From: Granulicella aggregans
GTDB lineage: Bacteria > Acidobacteriota > Terriglobia > Terriglobales > Acidobacteriaceae
Reading direction: 5' to 3'
Length of the DNA stretch: 64,000 nucleotides
Assembly: GCF_025685565.1 (NCBI RefSeq)
Contig: NZ_JAGSYE010000001.1
Location: 1,240,001 to 1,304,000 of the forward strand
In this document: piece after piece, positions 8,991 to 16,538 of the stretch
Position numbering within the stretch: the stretch's first letter is position 1
How the letters are laid out: the number at the start of each line of letters is the position of its first letter
The notes under the pieces: model-generated
Database searches by the model: none
Seen by the model: only the letters and a program-made list of their open reading frames with translations
What the model was told of the DNA's origin: nothing
Program-made: the position numbers and the translations under genes

Positions 8991-9033
8991 GAATACTCCT
9001 TGGTTTGAATAGAGGTTCGAGATATTTTGAGAC

Positions 9034-10026
9034 TCACGCCGTAGCTTCAATGGGTTTGGTTAACTCCGCGCGAACCGGTGCTTCCCGTCCACCCTCGCTC
9101 AGCCAGAACGAAAGCCCAACCAGTAGAAATCCGCAGACGGAGAACTTGAGAGCTACCGGAGCACCCGAAGGAGAAAGGAATGCCTCGAGGATGCCGGCTA
9201 TGGTGAGCATGGGAACCGTACCTGCGAGCAGGCGGATGGCCTCACCACCGGCCAGTGCCAGCGCATCCTTGCGCCGCAGCATTCCTGGAAACAGAAGGCC
9301 CGTCGCTAGCCTTAGCCCTGCTCCGCCAGCGATGAAGATGCTCGGCAGTTCCAGCGCGCCGTGCGCCGCGACGAAGCTCCAGATGTTCAGCGCCATATGG
9401 TGCTGACCGCAGGCTGTGCTGATGACACCCATCGATAGGCCGTTCTGAAAGAGCAGCCAGACCGTTCCCAGTCCCGCGAAGATGCCTGCCGCAAAGGTGG
9501 TGAAGCAGACGGAGATGTTATTGGTCATGATGGCGCTCGAGGCCTGCGGCTTGGCCGACAGAATTGAGTCCGTCCACATCTTGTGGTGCTCGATAGTGTC
9601 CACCATCTGCGGCCCGAGCATGGCGTGCATGAAGTTCGGCCGGACGACAGTGAGGATCGCTCCCAGCACGCCGCCCGCAAGGAAGATCAACAGTGCCACC
9701 GCCGTATAGGGCAAGAGCCGCCGAAAGAGCCGGGGATAATCGACCGCGAAGAACAGCCAGATCGCGCGGCCATTCAACCTTCGTCCGGAGTAGACAAAAT
9801 TATGTGCCCGGCTCACCAGCTTGTTAAGGTACGCTTCGAGTGTGCGGGAGGCGTCGTCGGCGCGGGCAGCGGAGAGATCGGCCGCGGCCTGGCGGTAGAG
9901 CAGACCGAGGTCGCGTAGTTCGTCCCCGGACAGCATCTTCAGGCCGCCCGATTCGACCTGCTGCAGCAGCAGTTCCAGGCGGCTCCAGTTTTCCTTGCGC
10001 AGCGCAATCCAGCGGTTCGAGATCAT
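9034..10026 (-). CDS. Stage II sporulation protein M-like membrane protein (SpoIIM/DUF95)
   Basis: A protein of 330 residues. It has a soluble helical N-terminus of about 100 residues, then five or six membrane segments with FTTFAAGIFAGLGTVWLLFQNGLSMG and HGALELPSIFIAGGAGLRL, both hallmarks of the SpoIIM/DUF95 family. In sporulating firmicutes SpoIIM is part of the engulfment complex. In non-sporulating bacteria it is common beside RDD, MoxR and DUF58 genes, where its role is unknown. It is divergent from the RDD gene with a 19-bp gap between start codons. Confidence 0.9.
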   Translation of the reverse strand: MISNRWIALRKENWSRLELLLQQVESGGLKMLSGDELRDLGLLYRQAAADLSAARADDASRTLEAYLNKLVSRAHNFVYSGRRLNGRAIWLFFAVDYPRLFRRLLPYTAVALLIFLAGGVLGAILTVVRPNFMHAMLGPQMVDTIEHHKMWTDSILSAKPQASSAIMTNNISVCFTTFAAGIFAGLGTVWLLFQNGLSMGVISTACGQHHMALNIWSFVAAHGALELPSIFIAGGAGLRLATGLLFPGMLRRKDALALAGGEAIRLLAGTVPMLTIAGILEAFLSPSGAPVALKFSVCGFLLVGLSFWLSEGGREAPVRAELTKPIEATA

Positions 10027-10045
10027 AGGGGATGGACGTTTCGCG

Positions 10046-10912
10046 ATGAGCCAATACGGCAGCTTTACCGATCAGCTTAACATCGAAACGCCGGAGCAGG
10101 TGGAGCTTCGGTTTCCTGTGGCCGGAATCGGCAGCCGCTTCCTCGCGATCCTGATCGACTCGATCATCCAATTTGTCGCGGTGATGGTTCTGTTCCTTTT
10201 GTTCTTTGTCGTCGTTACGGTCGCGACCAACGGCGGCCAGACGGCGGCACCGCAAGCGTCGAACGTGAACCCCGAGACCGCAGCCAAATGGTTCATCGCT
10301 GCCGTCATCCTCTTTTACTTTCTCCTGTATTGGGGCTACTTCTCGCTCTTCGAGGCTTTCTGGAATGGACAGACTCCGGGGAAGAAGCTGTTCAAGATCC
10401 GGGTCATCAAAGACACCGGCAGGCAGGTCACGCTCTTCGAGGCCCTCGCGCGGAACCTTCTCCGCGTCGTGGACTCTCAGCCGTTTTATCTTATTGGCGT
10501 GATCACGATGCTCTGCAACAAGCAGCAGAAGCGACTGGGGGACTTCGTCGCGGGTACGCTTGTCGTTCATGATCGCCTGGAGGACCAGCCGCTCCTTGCC
10601 CACAACAGCCGGACATTCACCGCGGCGCTTTACGCTCCTGCGCCGTTCCAGGAATTCCCGCAGCCCGAGCGTTCGGGCCAGATACCGCTTCCCGCCGATG
10701 CGGTTGCGCGCCTGCAGGTACAGGACCTCAACGTGATCGATGCCTTCCTCGCTCGCTCGCTTGATCTGGAGATCGCAACGCGCGAAGAGATGGCGGCAAA
10801 GATCGCGACCCGCATCGCGGCCAAGATGCAGATATCGATCCCCGCAGGCACAAATCCGGAACGTTTCCTCGAAGCGGTCGCCTTCGATATGCGAGCCGCT
10901 GCGCGAAGGTAG
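10046..10912 (+). CDS. RDD family membrane protein
   Basis: A protein of 288 residues. The first 160 residues form an RDD domain with the pattern PVAGIGSRFLAILIDSIIQF (Arg and Asp in helix 1), a second helix in LFYFLLYWGYFSLFEAFWNGQTPGKKLFKIRV, and a third block QKRLGDFVAGTLVV. The remainder is a cytoplasmic tail rich in charged helices. RDD proteins are small membrane proteins, some linked to ion or osmolyte transport. The ATG at 10046 was preferred over an upstream in-frame ATG at 9995 that lies inside the opposite gene. Divergent pairing with SpoIIM suggests a shared promoter region or overlapping 5' leaders. Confidence 0.88.
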   Translation: MSQYGSFTDQLNIETPEQVELRFPVAGIGSRFLAILIDSIIQFVAVMVLFLLFFVVVTVATNGGQTAAPQASNVNPETAAKWFIAAVILFYFLLYWGYFSLFEAFWNGQTPGKKLFKIRVIKDTGRQVTLFEALARNLLRVVDSQPFYLIGVITMLCNKQQKRLGDFVAGTLVVHDRLEDQPLLAHNSRTFTAALYAPAPFQEFPQPERSGQIPLPADAVARLQVQDLNVIDAFLARSLDLEIATREEMAAKIATRIAAKMQISIPAGTNPERFLEAVAFDMRAAARR

Positions 10913-11437
10913 CCTCCCGAGCTCACTTGGCGAAGTGTTTCGCACAAGCGATGGAAGGATCGCGTCACGTCTGATCCCGATGGTTCAAGAACTCAACTTC
11001 CTGTGTAGCGTGTTGAAACTTGCTGCTCACGGAATGGACTTCCCTGGCCGATCTTACATAGAGATCAGTTTGTAGTGGGAGGGCGAGGAAATTTCAGTCC
11101 GATTAGCACATTTCAGCTACCCCAACGGTACGCCATGGACTGCCTAACCATAAGCCGACCAATGCCAGCTCGGCTATAGCTGAAAGGGTCTCGCTAGATC
11201 AGGCCGCCATAAACTTCGCAGCGCACCCTACAACAATTCCGAGAACCAAGGGTGGTACCAACAAATGTTGTAGAAGCCTATGTACGAAAACATACAGACG
11301 TAACTGGCTAGAAGGCATAGCGTGACGAACTAGGAAGCAAATGCAGAAGTCTCTATCTATAACGCGGAGTAAAGAGACATGATAGAACCCAGTAAGCCCA
11401 CCCAGGTCGTCAACAGAGTCGTCCTCGGGACAGCATA
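10913..11437. other. Intergenic region of 525 bp with no recognised gene
   Basis: This is the only stretch above 300 bp without a credible gene. It is visibly richer in A and T than its flanks. The only open frame of any size (minus strand, 11199-11477) has no ribosome binding site, no recognisable motif, and overlaps the start of the next gene. I see no tRNA, riboswitch or repeat from the three families found elsewhere. It may hold the promoter of the diguanylate cyclase gene or decayed sequence. Confidence 0.6.
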
Positions 11438-13468
11438 GTGAGCAAAGCAGCGAAAAGTCCGGAGGTGAGCAGGTCACGCTGTCTGATGTGGATCGTCCTG
11501 TCGATGCTGGTTCCCATGGCGTCCTCTACAGCGCAAACGCAAGCACAAAGTACTCTTGCACAGGCATCCGAGACCTCGCCCCCGCTAAGTAGCGCCGGCC
11601 AGGTTCGCGCACTTGCAAGCGGCCACAAAGCGATTGGCGGGCGCGTTCACATCGTCGGCATCGTGACGGCGGTATCGGGATACCCCCGGTCGTTCTTCAT
11701 TCAGGACTCCACCGCCGGGATCGATGTGGAGCAAAGTGACACTGAAGTACACGTAGGCGACAGGGTCGATCTCTCTGGATTCACTGGACCTGGCCACTTT
11801 GCTCCCATCGTTGTCGCAACCCGCGTTAAGGTGCTGGGAACCGGTCCGCTGCCGCCTGCCCGTCGCGTGGTTCATGCGGATCTCATGGGCGGCGAACAGG
11901 ATAGCCAGAGGATTGAGGTCGAAGGAGTCGTCCGGGTCGTAAGCAGTCTGACCGTATACGGCAGGCCCGAACTTGTGCTCATCCTCGACATTGGCGGCGG
12001 CACGGTACGTGTTCTGCTCCTGGACAATGGAAAGGGTCTTTCCGGGAACCTGGTCGACGCAACCGTTCGGCTACAGGGCGTATGCATCAGCGACTTCAAT
12101 GAGAGACGTCAGTTCGTCGGAGCCGGACTCCTCGTGCCGTCCTCGAACGACCTCAAGATTCTCCAACCAGCCGTGGCTGATCCTTTCTCGCTCCCGCTAT
12201 CTTCCATCCGCAGTGTCCTCCAGTTCGGCAGGACCCGTCACAGAGTCAGGATCTCCGGCGTCGTCACCTATCAGGACTCTGGACACTTTCTCTATCTTCA
12301 GGAAGCTGGCGACGGTATTCGCGTTCAGACCTCTTCAACCCTCAAGATCATCCCCGGCCAGCGGGTGGAAGCGGTCGGTTTCCCGCTCATGGGAGACTAC
12401 TCGCCTGTGCTCTCGGATGGGTACATCCGGGTCATTGGCGGCCAGCAACCAGTCACACCCGCCGCCATCGACGCTTCAAAGGTACTCGACCGTCCCGGTG
12501 AGTTTACTCACGTCGAGTTCGACCAGCAGCTCGTTCAACTGCAGGGAAAGGTCATCGAGAGCCGAATGCAGGTGGGCCAGCGAATCTGGACGATGGTCTC
12601 GAACGGCAGTGTCTTCGATGTACTCCTGCCCCGGACTCCCGGTCGTGCGGATTCAAAAGAAGATCTTCGTATCGGAAGCGTTCTTCTGGTGACGGGAATC
12701 TGCGCTGTCAACGTCGGATTCGACCGCAACCCAACCTCCTTCAGCATCCTTTTGCGATCACCGCGGGATATCGTGGTTCTCAAAACTGGCTCATGGTGGA
12801 CTGCCGGCCACCTGCTTGTTCTCAGTGCCGCGCTCTTCTCGGCGATCGTCCTTGCCGCTATATGGGTATCGATGCTCCGGGTCCGGGTTCGTCAGCAGAC
12901 TCGCATCATCGTTGAAAGCGAACAGAAGTTCCGCTTTCTCGCGACCCACGACGGGCTGACTCAACTCTTGAACCGAAACACCGTCATCGCCGAACTCGCC
13001 GCCATCGTCGAAGCCGCGAAGGACAGGTCTGCGGACTTCGGTGTCCTCATCGTCGATCTCGACCACTTCAAAAGTATCAACGATACCTACGGCCACCCTG
13101 CCGGAGATGTGGTTCTGCGGGAGTGCGCCGGGCGTCTTGCAGCGTCCATCCGGAAATCGGATGTCATCGGCAGGTACGGCGGCGAAGAGTTTCTGATCGT
13201 GCTCTCTGGTCTGAAAGGCACAACCTCTTCGGAGGCGTGCGAACGCGTCCTGCGAGCAGTCTCAGAGTCTCCTATCCTGCTCGCCGACCGCGAGATCACC
13301 GTTACGTGCAGCATTGGCGTTGCCATCTGGTCAGGCGGGCCGGTTACACCAGAACATCTCATCGCAGACGCGGACCAGGCCCTTTATCGCGCCAAGGCGA
13401 GGGGACGAAACCGGGTGGAGTATGGTGCCGAAGACCCATCTCACGTGTCGTTAGAGCTCAGCGCCTGA
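11438..13468 (+). CDS. Diguanylate cyclase with extracytoplasmic OB-like repeat sensor
   Basis: A protein of 676 residues. It has a signal or anchor segment near residues 15-32, a large extracytoplasmic region (about 60-450), a transmembrane helix near 456-478 and a C-terminal GGDEF domain. The cyclase motif is GGEEF (581-585), with a product-inhibition I-site RKSD (572-575) five residues before it, so it should make cyclic di-GMP and be feedback-inhibited. The sensor region has about four OB-fold-like modules with recurring 'V.I.GVVT......FF(L)QD..AGI.V' patterns (for example VHIVGIVTAV and VRISGVVTYQDSG). GTG 11438 has GGGA upstream; ATG 11486 would shorten the leader. The ligand is unknown. 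Confidence 0.85.
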   Translation: MSKAAKSPEVSRSRCLMWIVLSMLVPMASSTAQTQAQSTLAQASETSPPLSSAGQVRALASGHKAIGGRVHIVGIVTAVSGYPRSFFIQDSTAGIDVEQSDTEVHVGDRVDLSGFTGPGHFAPIVVATRVKVLGTGPLPPARRVVHADLMGGEQDSQRIEVEGVVRVVSSLTVYGRPELVLILDIGGGTVRVLLLDNGKGLSGNLVDATVRLQGVCISDFNERRQFVGAGLLVPSSNDLKILQPAVADPFSLPLSSIRSVLQFGRTRHRVRISGVVTYQDSGHFLYLQEAGDGIRVQTSSTLKIIPGQRVEAVGFPLMGDYSPVLSDGYIRVIGGQQPVTPAAIDASKVLDRPGEFTHVEFDQQLVQLQGKVIESRMQVGQRIWTMVSNGSVFDVLLPRTPGRADSKEDLRIGSVLLVTGICAVNVGFDRNPTSFSILLRSPRDIVVLKTGSWWTAGHLLVLSAALFSAIVLAAIWVSMLRVRVRQQTRIIVESEQKFRFLATHDGLTQLLNRNTVIAELAAIVEAAKDRSADFGVLIVDLDHFKSINDTYGHPAGDVVLRECAGRLAASIRKSDVIGRYGGEEFLIVLSGLKGTTSSEACERVLRAVSESPILLADREITVTCSIGVAIWSGGPVTPEHLIADADQALYRAKARGRNRVEYGAEDPSHVSLELSA

Positions 13469-13555
13469 GGGATACGCGCGCATTTGGAATACCGATGCCG
13501 CAACCACTTGGCGGGGTGATCTAAAACGTGTAGCTTGCCTAGCAGGAGAATTTCT

Positions 13556-15037
13556 TTGGCCCCCTTTATTTCCAGAAGATCATTCGCGCGCCTGCTCAGC
13601 GCGGCCGCAGGAGCGTTGTCTCTACCCGCCGGAGCTGCGAAGCTCGATCCGAACGCCCAACATGCAGCGCTTGGCGCGGCCATGGGTGTGACGGAGAAGA
13701 AGTTCCCGGCCGGTTTTCTCTGGGGATCGGCGACGGCCTCCTACCAGGTGGAAGGTGGAGTGAACGAGGGCGGCCGCGGCAAGACGATCTGGGACACCTT
13801 CTCGCACACGCCGGGCAAGGTCGCTAACGGCGACACCGGCGACGTATCCACCGATAGCTACCATCGCTATAAAGAAGATGTAGCCCTTATGAAGTCTCTG
13901 GGCCTGCGCGGCTGCCGCTTCTCCGTCGCCTGGTCGAGGATCTTCCCCAGCGGCGTCGGTCAGCCCAATCAGGCAGGCGTCGACTACTACAACCGCGTCG
14001 TCGATGAACTGCTCGCCTCCGGAATTCAACCCTTCTGCACGCTCTTTCACTGGGATCTTCCGCAGGCGCTTGAAGACAAGGGCGGCTGGCAGAATCCCGA
14101 CACCGCGAAGGCCTTCGCCGACTACGCAGGCTATATGGGCGGCAAGCTCTCCGACCGCGTGAAGAGCTTCATGACGATGAACGAGATTCGCAGCTTCACC
14201 GAGCTCGGCTATCAAAACGGCATGCACGCTCCCGGCCTCCGCGTAAGCGCACAGAAGTTTGCGCAGGTGAACCATATCGCCGTGCTTGGTCATGGTCTCT
14301 CCGTGCAGGCACTTCGCGCATCGACGAAGCCCGGAACGAAGATTGGCCTCGCCGACAACGCGCAGGCGACCTGCCCCGTGCTCGAAACGCCCGAGCACAT
14401 CAAGGCAGCAGAGATCGGGATGCGCGAACAGAACGCGCAGTATCTGACCGTCATCATGGAGGGCAAGTACACGGACGCTTACCTGAAGCGCCTCGGTCCC
14501 GATGCCCCGAAGTTTACCGCGGAAGAGTTGAAGATCATCGGCAGCCCGCTGGACTTCGTCGGCCTCAACGTCTACCAGCCCACATGGGTGCGGGCGGATT
14601 CAACAAAAGAAGTTGGCTACTCGGTCGTCCGCGATCCGGCGTCGTATCCGCACATGCTCAGCCCGTGGCTCACCATCGGTCCGGAGGCGCTCTACTGGTC
14701 TCCCAAGCTGGTATCGAAGCTGTGGAAGCCAAAGGAACTCTACATCACGGAGAACGGCTGTTCTTCTTCCGACGTGCTCAACGACGAAGGCCACGTGCTG
14801 GACACCGACCGTGTGATGTATCTGCGCAACTACCTCACGCAACTCCATCGCGCCCTCTCGGAAGACGTGCCAGTGAAGGGCTACTTCCTCTGGAGCCTGC
14901 TCGACAACTTCGAATGGGCTGACGGGTATGGCAAGCGGTTCGGCATCACCTATGTCGACTTCAAGACGCAGAAGCGAACACCCAAGCTGAGCTCGGAGTT
15001 CTACAAGGCCACGATCGCGAAGAACGCCATCGCCTAG
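13556..15037 (+). CDS. Exported GH1 family beta-glucosidase
   Basis: A protein of 493 residues belonging to glycoside hydrolase family 1. It hydrolyses beta-linked glucosides or related sugars by a retaining mechanism. The N-terminal FPAGFLWGSATASYQVEGG and FSVAWSRIFPSG blocks are diagnostic. The acid/base Glu is at 210 in TMNEI and the nucleophile Glu at 399 in ITENG. The usual NEP after the acid/base residue is NEI here. The leader carries SRRSFARLL, a twin-arginine-like signal, so export is likely. The start is TTG 13556, nine bases after AGGAG; the in-frame TTG at 13535 lies upstream of that site. A convergent hairpin follows the gene. Confidence 0.92.
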   Translation: MAPFISRRSFARLLSAAAGALSLPAGAAKLDPNAQHAALGAAMGVTEKKFPAGFLWGSATASYQVEGGVNEGGRGKTIWDTFSHTPGKVANGDTGDVSTDSYHRYKEDVALMKSLGLRGCRFSVAWSRIFPSGVGQPNQAGVDYYNRVVDELLASGIQPFCTLFHWDLPQALEDKGGWQNPDTAKAFADYAGYMGGKLSDRVKSFMTMNEIRSFTELGYQNGMHAPGLRVSAQKFAQVNHIAVLGHGLSVQALRASTKPGTKIGLADNAQATCPVLETPEHIKAAEIGMREQNAQYLTVIMEGKYTDAYLKRLGPDAPKFTAEELKIIGSPLDFVGLNVYQPTWVRADSTKEVGYSVVRDPASYPHMLSPWLTIGPEALYWSPKLVSKLWKPKELYITENGCSSSDVLNDEGHVLDTDRVMYLRNYLTQLHRALSEDVPVKGYFLWSLLDNFEWADGYGKRFGITYVDFKTQKRTPKLSSEFYKATIAKNAIA

Positions 15038-15057
15038 GCGCGCAACGTGCAACCGTA

Positions 15058-15078
15058 GCCGCGCTCAGCCAGCGCGGC
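15058..15078. terminator. Hairpin between convergent genes
   Basis: GCCGCGCT (15058-15065) pairs perfectly with AGCGCGGC (15071-15078) around a 5-base loop. It lies between the GH1 stop and the stop of the convergent ArsR gene. There is no long T-run, so it is a weak or bidirectional terminator at best. Confidence 0.4.
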
Positions 15079-15465
15079 TTACTGAGCGACCCGCCGGACT
15101 GCCTTGCGTCGCGAGGCTTTTCCCGCAGACTTCTGCGCCGCGATCTGCTCGGTGTAGGCCTTTAGAATCGACGCCAGCAGGCCAGGGAAGCGCTCATCGA
15201 CCTCGCTGCAGCGGGACACGTTCTGCATCTCCACCCCATGCCGCTCGCTGCGGATCAGCCCTGCCTCTCGCAGCGCCTTGAAGTGTTGCGAGAGCGTTGA
15301 CTTGGGGATCGAGCGGTCCCCTATGCTCGCAAAATTCGTGCAGTTCTGAGAGCAGTTCGACATGGCGATGTCGGTAAAGATCGCCACTCGAACCGGGTCG
15401 GACAGAACGTGGAGAATCCCCTCGACCGTAATGTCTTCAATCGATGGATGGAGCAGGGGCCTCAT
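15079..15465 (-). CDS. ArsR-family winged-helix transcriptional regulator
   Basis: A 128-residue DNA-binding protein. The N-terminal half matches ArsR/SmtB proteins (LSDPVRVAIFTDI, then KSTLSQHFKALREAGLIRSERHG as recognition helix and wing). Between helices 2 and 3 there is an insertion with Cys38 and Cys42 (NCSQNC), and a third Cys86 follows the wing. This could sense thiol oxidation or a metal, but it is not a canonical CxC metal site. The C-terminus is basic. It is divergent from a short-chain dehydrogenase gene, which is its probable target. This arrangement is common for redox-responsive reductase control. Confidence 0.88.
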   Translation of the reverse strand: MRPLLHPSIEDITVEGILHVLSDPVRVAIFTDIAMSNCSQNCTNFASIGDRSIPKSTLSQHFKALREAGLIRSERHGVEMQNVSRCSEVDERFPGLLASILKAYTEQIAAQKSAGKASRRKAVRRVAQ

Positions 15466-15492
15466 ACATCAAATCCTACCCTGCTATATCGA

Positions 15493-15502
15493 ATTGTTCA
15501 AT
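15493..15502. promoter_or_regulatory. Candidate operator palindrome upstream of ArsR gene
   Basis: ATTGTTCAAT is a perfect 10-bp palindrome in the 158-bp divergent region, 28 bp upstream of the ArsR start and beside a TATATC stretch. Its position fits an autoregulatory operator shared with the SDR gene. Support is positional only. Confidence 0.3.
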
Positions 15503-15623
15503 AGTTCATTGTTGCGGAACTTATGAATCTTCTGTGGAGACTCTTCCATCTCATGGACAGCTACAGGTTGAGGCCAGCCGATCGGGCCGCCGGGCAAGAA
15601 GAGAGATCTACAGGAGATTGGAA

Positions 15624-16367
15624 ATGAGCAAGCTTACAGGTAAGGTCGCCGTCGTCACCGGCGCATCGAAGGGTATTGGCGCTGCCATCGCGAAGTCGTA
15701 TGCTGCCGAGGGTGCTTCGGTCGTCGTCAACTACGCATCGAGCAAGGCCGGCGCGGACGCGGTCGTTGCGGAGATCACCAAAGCTGGCGGCAAGGCGGTC
15801 GCTGTAGGCGGCGATGTTTCGAAGGCTGCTGAAGCTCAGGGAATTATCGATGCCGCCATCAAGGACTTCGGCAAGCTCGACATCCTCGTCAATAACTCCG
15901 GCGTCTATGGCTTCTCCACTATCGAAGAGGTCACCGAGGAGTCCTTCCACAAGCACTTCAACATCAACGTACTCGGCCTGCTCCTCACCACGCAGGCGGC
16001 GGCCAAGCACATCGGTGCGGGTGGAAGCATCATCAACATCGGCTCCATCATCAGCCGCCTCAACCCGGCCGGCACCGTGATCTACACGGCGACCAAGGGC
16101 GCGGTGGACTCGATCACTTCGGTGCTTGCGAAGGAGCTTGGCCCGCGTAAGATCCGCGTCAACTCCATCAACCCCGGCCTGGTCGAGACCGAAGGCACCC
16201 ACGCTGCTGGCGTGATGAAGTCGGACTTCGAGACCGGTATGGTCGCACAGACCCCGCTTGGCCGCGTCGGAGCTCCAGACGATATCGCCAAAGTTGCTGT
16301 CTTCCTCGCGTCTGACGACTCCGGCTGGGTGACCGGCGAGTTGGTAGGTGTAGGCGGCGGTCTGTAA
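15624..16367 (+). CDS. Short-chain dehydrogenase/reductase (SDR)
   Basis: A 247-residue classical SDR. The cofactor motif is TGASKGIG (12-19), followed by the NNSG strand; the catalytic pair is YTATK (Tyr154, Lys158) preceded by a Ser in the GSI region. The sequence resembles glucose-1-dehydrogenase/3-oxoacyl-ACP-reductase-like members, and the preference for NADP(H) is only inferred. ATG 15624 follows AGGAG with proper spacing; the open frame back to 15444 overlaps the divergent ArsR gene. It is likely induced through that regulator. The substrate cannot be told from sequence. Confidence 0.9.
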   Translation: MSKLTGKVAVVTGASKGIGAAIAKSYAAEGASVVVNYASSKAGADAVVAEITKAGGKAVAVGGDVSKAAEAQGIIDAAIKDFGKLDILVNNSGVYGFSTIEEVTEESFHKHFNINVLGLLLTTQAAAKHIGAGGSIINIGSIISRLNPAGTVIYTATKGAVDSITSVLAKELGPRKIRVNSINPGLVETEGTHAAGVMKSDFETGMVAQTPLGRVGAPDDIAKVAVFLASDDSGWVTGELVGVGGGL

Positions 16368-16394
16368 GCCGGAAACGCCTTGCCTGCCTCAAAG

Positions 16395-16451
16395 ACGGCG
16401 CCCCGTTCCTTTGCGCCAAACTCGCGCGGGGACGGGGTGCCGTTCCTTTTT
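16395..16451 (+). terminator. Rho-independent terminator after SDR gene
   Basis: ACGGCGCCCCGT (16395-16406) pairs with ACGGGGTGCCGT (16432-16443), a 12-bp stem with one G-U pair and a 25-base loop. A T-run follows at 16447-16451. It lies 28 bp after the SDR stop. Confidence 0.65.
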
Positions 16452-16538
16452 GCGGCCACAAATGTTTTTACCTAGGCGGGAACATTCCAGTGCAATCTGC
16501 GGTCTAAGCTAACAGAGCTTTACCCGGAGAAGACACTC

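Noticed and set aside
9034..10026. SpoIIM as evidence of sporulation.
   Set aside because: The family is widespread in non-sporulating bacteria in this MoxR/RDD context; no other sporulation gene is present.
11199..11477. Open frame of 92 codons, minus strand, in the large gap.
   Set aside because: No ribosome site, cysteine-rich composition without a pattern, and it overlaps the next gene's start.
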